Source: Planococcus citri
Taxonomy: Eukaryota > Arthropoda > Insecta > Hemiptera > Pseudococcidae
Direction of reading: 5' to 3'
DNA: 64,000 bases
Assembly: GCF_950023065.1 (NCBI RefSeq)
Contig: NC_088677.1
Coordinates: 67,605,469 to 67,669,468, forward strand
Shown: one piece after another, positions 48,293-59,344 of the stretch
Layout of the letters: each line of letters starts with the position of its first letter
How positions within the stretch are numbered: position 1 is the stretch's first letter
Notes under the pieces: model-generated
Databases searched by the model: none
Seen by the model: the letters and a program-made list of their open reading frames with translations, nothing else
Told to the model about the DNA's origin: nothing
Position numbers and translations under genes: made by a program

Positions 48293-49174
48293 GGGGGGGG
48301 GGTGCAACTATTCCTACCATGGCATTATTTATAAGAAATGGCTTGCTGCGTTTTGGGATTTTTCATGATCAGATATCATTTTCTGTTATCGATAATTTTA
48401 CAAAAAAGTCCTGCTGATTACATCCAATTTGAGCTCAAATCAGCCTTTAAAAATCCGAATGTCATTAGATTGGCAATTTTGAAACAGCATTGGATCTGAT
48501 ACTCTTCCTTCCTCCCTCCCTCCCTCGCCTGCTTTGGTTGGTTTTTGTTGAAATTTATTCGAATAATTGAAAAAAAACAACATTTTTTTTGAGGGAGCAG
48601 AATAGAGCACTATTTAGACACAAAAAAAAAGTCATGAATTTTCTCTAATCACCTTCCAGTAGGTGGGAGGGATCAGATTGCGTGTCCAAAAATAAAAAAT
48701 CCCATCGTGCATTGAAGAAGATCAAGGAGCTGTTATGACAAGTTCTTTAGGTCGACGATTCCAAATTCGAGATTATATATTTCGATAATTTAACGAGTTT
48801 TTGCCTCAATACCTATCTTTTGTAATTGCGTAGCGGAGGTAAACTTAGCAGGTTGAGGTATCGCGAGATGGACGCTTTGAAAATATGTCAATTTAACGAC
48901 GTTTTTTCGTGCGTTTTTTTTTTCACACCCTCGGGACTATCTCGACAGGAAGTATCAGGGGTTGAAAAATAGTACGTAGCTGAGGTATAGCTTTAATGCG
49001 TTATTAATTACATGGTCTCTCACGTCAACTTCACGTGTAACGTGTATACCTATAGGTACTGTAGTATCTGTGAGTAGGCATAATGTTAGTGTTAGTACAT
49101 GGTACAATATGGTATCGCAAATAGATCTTTATTGTTTGTTAACGATCGATTTACGTTGTGATTTGTGATTTCAG

Positions 49175-49234
49175 GAATTGCTGGCTTAATTCCGGGTCCT
49201 TCGGGGATGCATAATAATAGTCAAGATAGTTACG
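49175..49234 (+). CDS. ab: abrupt coding exon 6: conserved GLIPGPSG block, last common exon
   Basis: This is a 60-bp exon. Joined to exon 5, it reads Q-GIAGLIPGPSGMHNNSQDSY, then a single G left over before the donor TACG|GTAAGT. The QGI-GL-PGPSG block matches the conserved segment just before the zinc fingers in Drosophila Abrupt, which strongly supports the gene identity. The phase-1 end matters because all three downstream zinc-finger exons resume in this phase. Confidence 0.94.
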
Positions 49235-52200
49235 GTAAGTACATTGACGTCGTCGCAATACATTTGTTCTGCTAATTGTATGTACGTTATACTTTAGTCG
49301 TATATTTAAGTGTAAGTATAAGCGGCCGGCCGCGCTTTTAGACGAGTCATTCCGACCCCGATCTCCCTCCCCAGCCCCCTCTAATGTACCCAAAAATGAT
49401 GGAGAATGTGAGTAACTGAGTATAGTAATTGCGTACAAAGAAAAATGAATGTTTTTAAGACGAAAGTTTGCCCAGAGACGTGTTATTTCTGGAAAATGTC
49501 GCAGCCGTACAGAGAACGAATGAAATTAAGATTACCTACACGTGCGGATATCTATTTTAAAATTGCATCGTATATACGCGACGATTGCAGCGGCAGCGTC
49601 TGCAGCAGAATATAAATGTACAAATATGTGCGTATACTGCATTTATGTACCTACTACCTATGTAGAGGACTAGAGGTTATAGGTATACGTCTGCCTGTCT
49701 GTCTGTCCGTTCGTTCGAGAGAATGAGCGAGACATTTGCAGGTGCACGTGTGGAATTCTTACTCTTGGCGGGTAGATTTTCGCTAAATAAGCGTTTTTCT
49801 GTAGTATCGTATATGTAGATGAGTATTGTTCTCATCAGACTGGCGAATAATGCTTCGGTCGGTGAAATACGAGGATGCGTTCGATCATGCTATACAAAGG
49901 GTGATAATGGTGATGCGCGAAGTGCGGATGCGAGTGGAAAATTTCAAAGCATTTTTCTGCATCCGGTACCCACGGTCGAGTGTGTTTTTTTCAAGGTTAA
50001 ATAGGACTTGCGCGATTGAAAAGACGAAGATATTCTTAATGCGCGGAATTTTCCGAATACCACGGTTATGAATTACTATAGAGACTAGAGAGGATGTATG
50101 TATAATAAAATTGATGAGTCGATCGATGAGTCGTGGTATTCAGAATGCGATTGTTTAGAAGATTCGAGTCGGAAAATGAATGGAAGAATGGAATTTTTTA
50201 CAGACATAGCTTCGGCTAGTTTTATCCATGTCCATTGTCCAAAGAAGAGCTTATTGAATCGTTTTAATACATATACATATTATTCTACGTGGTATAAAAG
50301 GTTTTGAATTTGATCAAAAGTGGCAATATTAGTTTTTAGGAGTGATGAAAATGAACGAGGAATGGAGGCAGGAAGGGTTGAATGATTGAAACCTTTATTT
50401 GAGGAATTTTTCGAGACAGCTGCTGATTCAGCGTTTAGAATTTCACCTCTTACATTTTGTTCTGAAAGTACCTGTAAAACTTTCAAAATTTCAAAGCTTT
50501 AAAATTTACCAAAAAAAAAAAATCCTGAGTGAAAAATGATTGGAGAATGACGCTGCATTGAGAGATAAAAACTCGTACTGAAGATTAAACGGGATCGTTC
50601 ATCAATTCCCTTATTCTGATTAAAATTTAACGTAATTTTTTCATCGTGGTGGGAGGGGGGGGGGATTCGAGCGACCGAAGTGTAGGCGAATGACTTTGAA
50701 ATTCAAATTCCAATTTAAAAACCGAAAGTTGTGATAATTTTGAAAATTATGCTGAACAATCATAAAGAGTTATGAGTTTTTTTTATGAAACTTCGAAAAA
50801 CTAAAAATTTTTTGTGAATCATTTTAAAAAAAAGTTATTTGAAAATAGGACCTTCGATATTTGGGTCAATCTGTGCCCATTTGTACAACCTTCAGATTTG
50901 ACTTGAGATTTTTTGACGAACTCGAAGCCGCCAGAATTCTGGGTAAATCTGTCGCATCATTTTACATACCTTAAGCCTTATCAGGAATTTCGGGGGGGGC
51001 GGGGGTAGTTTTACCTAATTTTCTGTGACGTTTCAATCAGAATTTCTCAGTTTTTCAAAATTCGCCTGGAATCAAAAAATGAACTTCGTCACCTAAAATT
51101 TTGGTTCTGATGATACTTTTTTGCGATTTTCTCTAGAGGGCTCGCCTGTTTGAGAACCCCTTGTTCAGCATTCAAATAAATAGAAAAGCATGTAGGCTTA
51201 AGGCTCTGGTTGAAAATGGATTTTTTAAAAATATTCTTGCATGGTATGTGCTTTTGTATTAAGGTGCCTCTTATTTTGAATTTTCTCGCTTTAGACTCTT
51301 CACCCTTGAAATTGTGACATTTCACATTTCATGAGAAAATGCTTCCCTAAAAAAAGAAAAAAAACAACAACAAATCAATTTATCATAACATTTCTCATTT
51401 CACCGTCAAAATTTTTCTGAACGATCTTCTTTTCAAGAAATCCATCCCCCCCCCTTCGTCCATCAATCTATGTTCGTCCGCTTGTTTAATACTCCTCCGA
51501 GATTAAAAAAATCAATAAAGAATAAAAAATGAAAGTTGAAAATTTTTTTGAAAATTATGGTCAAAAATTTTTTAATAAACCCTCCCCTTCTTTTAGAAGA
51601 AATCTCCCTCTCATATACTAATCAGTATAGGTCCAATTATTCCTCCAAGTTTAGGAGGGTGTACCAGTACCTACCTGCTACTAATGTAGCATTTTTTCCT
51701 TATCCAAGGGGAAGGGGAAGTCATAGCTAATGATTAGTACTTTCCTGGTGAAAATTGACCAAATTAAAATGGGTGAAGGAGGGGGGGCTCATTCATAACT
51801 ATTAAATAACGCATTGCGGATAACAATAGTCCTTGAAAATTTCAAATTTTTAGATGTTTTTTGTTTTTTGAGAGACCCAAATTCCACTTTTTCATGTTGT
51901 AAGGAGGGGGGGGGAGGTCCGAGTCAAAACTGTTGAATAGAGTTTTTTGGATGAAAATAAATCAAATTCGAAGATGAGAGGGCAAAAAAATCGAAGAATA
52001 ATTTTTTGATCTTTTTATTTTAGAACGATTGAAGTTCCACTTTTTCATCATAGGGGGGGGGGGGGTTATTGGATAGTTTTTCAGATAAAAATGGACCAAA
52101 TTCAAGAGTTTCAGAGAGTTAGAAAAGAAGTTTTTATTTTTTTGGAGTGTTTCTCATTTTTGAGTGACAGGTAGTAGCCAGTAGGTACTCAAGTTTCACC

Positions 52201-52938
52201 TTTTTGTCATGTTAGGGAAAGTGGGGGGGGGGGGGGTGTTTGAACGATACAATACATCTTTTCGGGTGGAAATGAATCAAATTCAAAAATTAAAATAGGT
52301 ATTATAAAAACGCAAACATCAAAATTTTTTCATTTTTTTTTTTTTAGAAAGTGAGGGAAATTTTGGCATGACCTGATTTCAAGTTGAAGACTAAAATTTT
52401 CATGGTTATTTTTATTTTATTTTTTTTTCATAAAAATTTGTCATGTTCTATTAAACGCGATTTTGGAATAACAATTGATTTTTATGGACCGGTACCTTCC
52501 GCTCTAAATTTTTTTTGAAGTGCTAGAGAGTGCTACAAAGTCTGAAAATGACACGTTGCGAGTTGTTTCTTACGTTTTTGATGACACTAGATTCAAATTT
52601 TAAGTGATTTTTCAAATCGACCTTTCCCCATCGCCGCAAACCTGCCAACGAACGTAGAAAGCTTCCCTTCTTCCCCTCCCCCTCCCTTCAAACAGTATTA
52701 TGCGCACGAGCTGTTTGACTGGAAACTTATGCTTCTCAAAAGGGGACCAAACTAAGCTCGGTATGTCTGCAGAGCAAAGAGATGGCAGAAAGGACTTGGA
52801 GAGGATCGAAGATTGATGAAGTGCTGATGAATTCACTTGTCGCGAGATCCTGATTCACCCTACTCTTCTCCCATCCACCCCCCTAACCTCTCCCCTAGAC
52901 CATAGAAAAACAAAAAACCATTGTTGAGACAGTTTCAG
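49235..52938 (+). other. ab: abrupt intron 6 (3.7 kb)
   Basis: The donor is GTAAGT and the acceptor AGTTTCAG. A GC-richer block follows the donor (49,235-50,000), with a palindromic AGCGGCCGGCCGCGCT at 49,320-49,335 and CTGTCTGTCTGTC at 49,694. An open frame at 49,826-50,071 in this block is somewhat less biased than chance frames but has no splice logic. G-run repeats are at 51,780-52,330 (separate entry). Confidence 0.8.
51770..52340. repeat. G-tract tandem repeat, about 120-160 bp unit
   Basis: Four diverged units share a CACTTTTTCATGTTGTAAGG-like lead, then a run of 7-14 G, then text resembling GATGAAAATAAATCAAATTC. G-runs are near 51,780, 51,904, 52,053 and 52,216. Isolated G-runs also occur at 50,655-50,664 and 50,992-51,005. 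The repeat ends about 0.6 kb before the first alternative zinc-finger exon. Confidence 0.75.
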
Positions 52939-53609
52939 TGACCTCTGGCTGTGGTGGGGTTCCAGGCGGTGGCGGCAGTGGCGGTATTGGCGGCGGCGGC
53001 GTCGGTGGTGGAAGCTGTTACGCTGGCATGGCGGAGCCGAAACCCATATGCAAAGAGTGCGGTCGCGTCTATAGCAGCATCAGTAACCTGAAGCAGCACG
53101 TGGCTAACGTGCACGCGACGTCGCCGATCTGGGAGCCGTGTCCGATCTGCGGCAAGCACTTCAAAACCAAGCAGTACCTGTTCAACCATTTGCTGCAGAC
53201 GCACGGCATACGTCAGCGCGGCAACCGAATGCAAATGATGCCGTTCGCGGCATCTGCGGCAGCGGCTCCGCAGCATCATGCCGCCTCCTCCTCGTCGTCG
53301 TCTCAGCAGTTACCTAGTCATACGTCCGGTCTGGGGATGGCGGCGGGGCCGCATTCGTTACACATGAGCGTGACGCTATCGTCGCAGAATTCGTCTCGAG
53401 CCGGAGCCGGTGCCGCAATCGGCGGCGGTGGTATCGCGGCGTTTGGTCATCAAATGGCCCCGGTAATAGGACCGCATTCGCCGATGGATTCGTCGAATAC
53501 CGATAGAGAGGTGCCCCACCAAGCCACAGCGTCCATTTCGCATAAAGATAAGGATATGAGCAGCGCCATGGAGCAATGTTTGCAGTATTTGTCGTCGGCT
53601 ACCAAATGA
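52939..53609 (+). CDS. ab: abrupt alternative terminal exon A: zinc-finger pair A, own stop
   Basis: The acceptor (AGTTTCAG) is followed by TGACC. With the phase-1 G from exon 6 this makes GTG and keeps the frame: VTSGCGGVPGGGG, a glycine-rich linker. Two C2H2 fingers follow (53,049-53,204): CKECGRVYSSISNLKQH with HVANVH, and CPICGKHFKTKQYLFNH with HLLQTH, both C-X2-C-X12-H-X4-H. Predicted helix positions -1,2,3,6 are S,S,N,Q and T,Q,Y,N. The tail is Ala/Ser/Gly/Gln-rich and ends CLQYLSSATK before TGA. The isoform would be 560 residues with the common exons. The exon is markedly GC-richer than its flanks. Identity as a coding zinc-finger exon is firm; its use with abrupt exons 2-6 is inferred from the phase match. 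Confidence 0.92.
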
Positions 53610-53960
53610 TACTAGATCAGTATGTAGATACCCTAAAACGATGAGGAAATCGGTACAGTACGGCGACGGTGGCCTATCTAGCAAGCGCATGCGCGAACTA
53701 AATTTTTGTCTTTTGTAATAACTTAACTTTGTTGCGTGTCCTTTTTAAATTTTTTTTTTTTTACCATTCCAAAGATATCGAAACGAGTTTACCCCGTCAT
53801 CGTACGTTATAAATTTATCGGATTGTTAACCTTTTTATTTATTTTAATTTTTTCTACCGTCAAGATGACGACGCTGTTCTAGTCTTTTGAATTTTTTATT
53901 CTTCTCTTCTTCTTCGATCGTATATTAAATTGGCATTGTAAATATACGGCGTATTGTTAG
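53610..53960 (+). terminator. ab: Probable 3' UTR and poly(A) signal of isoform A
   Basis: After the stop, an AT-rich UTR-like stretch contains an ATTAAA hexamer at 53,924-53,929. It is followed by T-rich and GT-containing sequence (CGTACGTTCGTTTTTTTTTT near 53,990), a plausible cleavage and downstream element arrangement. The exact end is not determinable. Confidence 0.45.
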
Positions 53961-55750
53961 AATTTTTTTCTATATACCTACACCTGCCTACGTACGTTCG
54001 TTTTTTTTTTTTATCATGTAAATACAGCAACGCAGGTCGATGGACGAGGTGTGAAATTTTTTTACAAGTCGAGGGTAAAGAAAGCCAGAAGCGAATGTAA
54101 CCGAGTCTTGTCGCGATGAATCGTCTCTTTGTCTCTCTGGACATACTCCAAATGGCTGGCTGCTTCTCGTAATCGTATGTGTGCTGGAAAAAACAAATAG
54201 TGCAGTAAGAGCTAAATTTAATTCGTGTCGTGTGCCCACCCCCGCTCGACGTATTTTTTCTCTCTTTTTCTGCGGACGAAATACTGCGTATGGTCGCGAT
54301 GATACATTAGAGTTATTTCAATGAATTAGATGGTGAAATTGTCGAGCAGATTGGATTCGATTTATGTAGGTGTTGTAAGAAGTGGTCTGAGGAGTTGGGT
54401 GTGTAAGGTGTGAGGATAGATCCTGGTTGATGAAAAGAACCCAAGAATAGGTCAAAATTATGAAGAATTTGAGTTTGGAAATGCGATTGTGTGACTCGAA
54501 GGTTTACAATGCCAGACGATTGTTTGAAATTATTCTGAATGGATGGATTTTTAAAATGGTATAGGAAACGAATATTTTTGATCCTGTTTAGCCCCTTCTG
54601 TGACTAATAGCTTCTGTTTTGAGCTTGAGCGATTTTGATGGATTAGCATCAGGTTCTAGATTGAATTTTGATCAAGTAATTTTTTCAGTCTTGAACAGTC
54701 TTCTCCAGAAAGTCATTCAGAAGTCGTACTCTGGCTCACATGTGATCTAAAATCATTTACGAGTATAATGTATTTTGTGGTTCTATTCGAATTCCTTTGT
54801 CTCAAACTTTATTACAAGTCACAATCATAAAATCAGCCCCCCCCCCCCCAGAAAGCCATAATGTGGCTCAAAATTAATACAATTTACTTGAAGAATCATT
54901 TTTGCCTCAAAATTATGAAAAAGTCGTAGTTCTGTTCAATTTTTGCTCAAAGTCCATTTTGTAAAGTAACCATCATTGTATTGGTTGCCCTCAAAATTGG
55001 TACAAGTCACGAACTCACAGTTCATAATTTTAATCAAAATTGACCAAATTCACTTTTAAATTCATTTTTAGCTCAATATTACTCAAAAATCATCAAGTCA
55101 CACTCCTGCTCAAATGTTGCTCAAAATAATTCATAAATGCTTAGTATTGTGGTTTATTGAGGTTTGTTTGGTTCAAACATATGGTGCAAGTTACAATCAT
55201 CACCTCAGACTTTTGCATGACGTAATAGTTTTGCTCAAAATTGACCAAGATTACTCAGAAAGGTCATTTTTTGGCTCAGAGTTATTGATAAGTGATGAAT
55301 AAGTCACATTGCCTTAATTTCGTTCAAAATTATTTGGATGTTAATTGTTAAGCTCAAACTTCGTTACCAGTCACAACTTGCCTTTTCTGTGAAGTCATAT
55401 TTTTTCCTCAAAATTGACCAAATTTTCTTAAAAACGTCCTTCTTGCTCAAAATTTAGTTGAAAATTGTGAAAAAATCATACTTTGGGCCTTTGGCTCATT
55501 TTGTAGCCTGAATTCCCAACTAAAGTAGAAATGATAGGATTGAAAATCTCCTTTCCTAGGCTTCTGATTGTATTAAAAATCATATTTGCGCTTGAAATAA
55601 GATGAAGTTCGCTTTAGAAAAGCATTTTAGGCTTAACCTTACTTTGAAAATTACAAAAAAGTCGTAGATTAGGATTTTACCCACAGCTGTCATTGAGTGG
55701 AAAAAAAAGTAATGTTATGAATAATATTCAGGTACCTATCTTTATGTCTG
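53961..55750. repeat. Degenerate repeats grading into the HSE satellite; no gene
   Basis: From about 54,700 onward, words such as GCTCAAAATTGACCAAATT and AAAGTCATTTTTGGCTCA recur with irregular spacing, an older and more scrambled relative of the satellite that follows. Positions 53,961-54,700 are unique-looking with no exon. A C-run is at 54,838-54,850. Confidence 0.55.
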
Positions 55751-55751
55751 A

Positions 55752-57540
55752 GAACAGTTCTAGAATAGGCTTTACTTGCTGTGAGATGTGGTCAGACCAA
55801 TTCTCATTCAAAGTTATACATATTTCTTCTTGAAGTTAGGTCAAGTTTATTCTTGAAGTTATTTATTCTGGTTAAAATTGGTGGTATACTTGAATGTCTT
55901 TTTTGAGCTCAGTCTTGTTTCGAATGTTCTAGAATAGGTCTTCTTTGTTGTAAGTTGTGCTCATGAGCTCTAATTTGTATGCAAAGTCTTATTTCGGTTT
56001 AAAATTAGTTGAAGTTTACCTACTCTAAAAGTCATATTTTGGTGCAAAGTTCTGTTCAGAAGTGTTTTTTAAGTCCCAAATTTTTGCCCCAAAGTTGCGT
56101 TAAAGTCTTTTTTGGCTCAAGTCCAATGTCAGATCGTTGAAGAAGTCCTATTTTGAATATTCTAGATTGGACTTTACTTTGCAGTACGGTCTGAAAGTCA
56201 TTGGGTATTTTGGTCTAAAATCGTATAAAAAAAGTCTTGTGAACTTGAATCCAATTATGGATAATTTAAAAAGCCCTTTTTCGAATGTTCTAGAATGTAC
56301 TTCGTTTTCTGGAAGTTACATGTGATCATGAGTACCAATTCTTATGCATAGTCACATTTCAGCTTAAAATTGATTTAAGTTGATTAAGTCATATTTTGCC
56401 CCAAAATTTGTTGTAAGTCTTTTTGAAGCTCAAATCCAACTGTAAACCGTAAAAAATTCCTGATCAAATATTCTAGAATGGACTTTAATTTGTGATCATG
56501 AGCACCAAATCTTATGCAAAGTCATGCTTCAGTTTAAATTCAGCTGAAATTGGTTCTAAAACATTATTTTGGTCTAAAGTCATGTGAAAATCTTTTTTGA
56601 ACTCAAATGCAGTCTTCGATTGTAAAATAAAATCCCCTGTCAAATGTTCTAGAATTAGACATCACTTTCTGGAAGTCGTGAATTGTGATTCAGATGGTTA
56701 TTTTTTGTTCAAAGTCATGTACATAGAAATCTTTCTGGAACTGAGATCCAATCAAATATCGTGAAAAAAGTCCTTTTTGGAATGTTCTAGAATAGACTGC
56801 CGCGCTGGAAGTTGAGATCATGAGCATTAATTTCACATACAAAGTCATATTTTGGTGCAAAACCACGTTAAAATCTTTCTGGAGCTCAAATGCCATCACA
56901 TATTGTAAAAAGAATCTTGTTTGGAATGTTCTAGAATACATAGACTTTAATTGCTGGAAGTTGTGATCATGAGCATAATTTCTCCTACAAAGTCATATTT
57001 CGGTGCAAAGCCGGGTAAAAATCTTTCTTGAGCTCAAATCAAATCACATACTTATTGTGAAAAACGTCCTGTTTGGAATTTTCTAGAATAGACTGCAGTT
57101 GAGCTGGAAGTTGAGGTCATGACATCATTTCTCATGTAAAGTCATATTTTGGTGAAAAGCCGTGTAACAATCTTTCTCGAGCTCAAATTGTAACAAAAAG
57201 TTCTATTTAGAATGTTCTAGAATGGACTTTAATTGCTGGAAGTTGTGATCATGAGCATCATTTCACATATAAAGTCATATTTTGGTGCACAGTCACGTAA
57301 AAATCTTTCTTGAACTAAATTCAATCACATATTGTGAAAAAAGTCCTATTTAGAATGTTCTAGAATGGACTTTAATTGCTGGAAGGTTGTGGTCATGAGC
57401 ACCATTTCTCATATAAAATCATATTTTGGTGCAAAGCCGTGTAAGAACAATCTTTCTTGAGCTCAAATTGTAACAAAAAGTTCTATTTAGAATGTTCTAG
57501 AATGGACTTTACTTGCTAAAAGTTGTGGTGCATCAAACTC
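55752..57540. repeat. Satellite array whose core is a heat-shock-element sequence
   Basis: Twelve units, spaced 128-233 bp overall and 134-152 bp in the last seven, share a block GAATGTTCTAGAATGGACTT. Downstream segments are TGCTGGAAGTTGTGATCATG, AAGTCATATTTTGGTGCAAA and AAATCTTTCTTGAGCTCAAA. GAAnnTTCnnGAA is exact at 55,922, 56,283, 56,780, 56,924, 57,076, 57,210, 57,353 and 57,490. Four other units (55,752; 56,155; 56,466; 56,642) have one base change or one extra spacer base. TTCTAGAA is intact in eleven of twelve. This matches the known consensus for heat shock factor (nGAAn units in alternating orientation). The array lies between terminal exons A and B. Confidence 0.9.
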
Positions 57541-57947
57541 CCAATATTTTTTACTCCTGTGCCAGTCAGCTTTTCTTCTAGAGGTATTCGTAGAGATGTA
57601 TATGAAGTTGAAACCATTTCACAGTCACTTTTAAACCAAGAATATCAGGTTTTAACTTTTGCCACAGGCGTAACGATCTTGTAACAAACATAGGTGTCTG
57701 ATGGGTTGCCTATCGATGACCTTGGAAGTGATTATTATATGTTGAGAACACACCGTATATTGTGCATTTTCACTAGTACCGTTGAGTGGATCTTGGTGAG
57801 AAATGTTTCTATGATTTTTATGGAAATGGAGATGAAGGGAGTGAAGGGTGAAAATTTCCCCCAATCAAATATTATTCGATGACGTGTGCGGTGGAGAGGG
57901 TGGTTACGACTTTTACTAATTTTGAACGTTGGCTTGGGCTTGTGCAG
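57541..57947. other. Non-repetitive sequence before terminal exon B
   Basis: It contains the branch and acceptor region of exon B (GGCTTGGGCTTGTGCAG, to 57,947). The short open frames on both strands here have no recognisable content. Confidence 0.6.
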
Positions 57948-58300
57948 ATGGCGTTTACGACGGTGTCAGTATCAGTGTCGTTGGTGGAGGTGGTGGTGGT
58001 TCTGGTGGTTGTGGAGGTGGTGGAGTAGGAGGAGGAGGAATAGGAGCTAACGCCAATGGTCGATACGATTGCCCTCTATGCGGTACCGTGTTCCTAGACG
58101 CAGCCACCGTACGGTCCCATCTCGAGTTACATTATCCGCGCGAAAGCTCTCAGTGCCCGGTGCCATCGTGCGCCAAATCATTCGTGCATCCGAATTCCGT
58201 TCGTAATCATATGCGCATGAAACACGCCGTCGTTTGGGCCAAGATGAAGCAAATGAAATCTCAGCTTTACGATTATTACAGCGTGGATGAGTTTGCTTAA
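57948..58300 (+). CDS. ab: abrupt alternative terminal exon B: zinc-finger pair B, own stop
   Basis: The acceptor TTGTGCAG is followed by AT. With the phase-1 G this makes GAT: DGVYDGVSISVVGGGGGGSG. Like exon A it opens with a glycine-rich linker. Two fingers follow (58,070-58,225): CPLCGTVFLDAATVRSH with HLELH (C-X2-C-X12-H-X3-H), and CPVPSCAKSFVHPNSVRNH with HMRMKH (unusual C-X4-C spacing, then X12 and H-X4-H). Predicted helix positions -1,2,3,6 are D,A,T,S and H,N,S,N. The short tail (AVVWAKMKQMKSQLYDYYSV) ends DEFA and TAA. The isoform would be 454 residues. The link to exons 2-6 is inferred from strand, phase and proximity. Confidence 0.91.
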
Positions 58301-58810
58301 GGCGAAGTAGCTCATTCTCCGCCTATTCAATGAACCCACCTTTGAAAAAAAAATTTGTAATCTCCTCTCGCATTTTCTTTACCATTTTTTGTTCGTTCGT
58401 TCGTTTGTTTGTAAATATTGATCGTTTTACCGATATAGGTACCTATTAAGTGATAGTTTATTATTATATACGAATGACCGCAATGTTTAAATACGCTTGA
58501 GCTTTGGAATATTTAGTAAGAGTATTTTTTACGGTCGATTATTCCTATTATTTTTTTTGAACGAGTTTTTTTTTTGTTTGTTTATTTACGCGATTGGTAT
58601 GAATACTTATTGTTTTCGTTAATTTTACTCGTACTACATGAATTTTTTGTACCCCAGGTATGCGTTGCTAGTGAAATTAATTTTAAGATGTTTATTTTTC
58701 ATTTTTCCTTTTTTTTCAAGTGTGACTTATTCTATACTTTTTTTTTCGAAATGAAAATACCTAAAAAATTGTGATGTTTGTATGTGAAATAAAAGTTCGA
58801 AAATTACTTT
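58301..58810 (+). terminator. ab: 3' UTR and poly(A) signal of isoform B
   Basis: A 0.5-kb AT-rich segment contains an AATAAA hexamer at 58,788-58,793, followed by T-rich sequence. GTTCGTTCGTTCGTTTGTTT at 58,390 is a simple repeat in the UTR. This places the end of isoform B only about 150 bp before the acceptor of exon C. Confidence 0.55.
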
Positions 58811-58966
58811 TCGATTATTTTCGTTTCACGTACCGAGGTATTAACGATGGGGTTTTGGAATGACTCGGAATGTATTTTCGGAGGAAGAGGAGGAGTGCGG
58901 AGCCAAGATTATGTATTGGATGAATTTTTTTGTTAATGTTCGCGTTGTTTTTGTGGTTATTTTTAG

Positions 58967-59271
58967 GTATGATGAGAAGAAGTTCCGAAGCTGGGAAAGT
59001 ACGAGCGACGGATCCGAGACCGTGCCCGAAATGCGGTAAAATCTACAGATCGGCGCACACGTTAAGGACGCATTTAGAAGATAAGCATACCATTTGCCCG
59101 GGATACAGATGCGTGCTGTGCGGTACGGTGGCCAAATCGAGAAATTCGTTACATTCGCATATGTCGCGACAACATCGCGGAATTAGCACTAAAGATTTAC
59201 CTGTGTTACCTATGCCATCGCCGTTCGATCCGGAATTAGCGTCGAAGCTGTATATGAAAGCTGGTATTAAG
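58967..59271 (+). CDS. ab: abrupt zinc-finger exon C: the classical Abrupt zinc-finger pair, 3' end outside window
   Basis: The acceptor TTATTTTTAG is followed by GT. With the phase-1 G this makes GGT: GMMRRSSEAGKVRATDPRPC. Fingers (59,023-59,175): CPKCGKIYRSAHTLRTH with HLEDKH, and CVLCGTVAKSRNSLHSH with HMSRQH, both C-X2-C-X12-H-X4-H. Then RGISTKDLPVLPMPSPFDPE and LASKLYMKAGIK. The RATDPRPCPKCGKIYRSAHT block and the ISTKDLPVLPMPS tail are near-identical to Drosophila Abrupt, so this is the ancestral zinc-finger exon. Predicted helix positions -1,2,3,6 are S,H,T,T and S,N,S,S. The exon ends in phase 0 at AAG|GTGAGT. At least one more coding exon must lie beyond the window, as I see no continuation up to 64,000. 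Confidence 0.96.
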
Positions 59272-59344
59272 GTGAGTGTCTTCGTTTATGATTGGATTCT
59301 CTTCAAAATTTCCTTATTTTTTTGGAGGTGAACTGATGTCAAAT
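59272..59344 (+). other. ab: Start of the intron after exon C
   Basis: The strong donor GTGAGT opens an intron that runs at least to the end of the window. Confidence 0.8.

Larger units (their letters stand above)
45181..49174 (+). other. ab: abrupt intron 5 (4.0 kb) with simple repeats and a long inverted repeat
   Basis: The donor is GTAATT and the acceptor GATTTCAG. No exon is supported, and open frames such as 45,479-45,889 are Phe/Leu-rich and chance-like. A GGTTTCGGTTT simple repeat lies at 47,110-47,400. A long inverted repeat lies at 47,706-48,292 (separate entry). A C-run is at 46,290-46,300 and a G-run at 48,292-48,301. Confidence 0.8.

Noticed and set aside
49826..50071. Open frame in the GC-richer start of intron 6, possible extra abrupt exon
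   Set aside because: It has no acceptor in phase 1 before it and no donor after it, and nothing resembles known Abrupt sequence.
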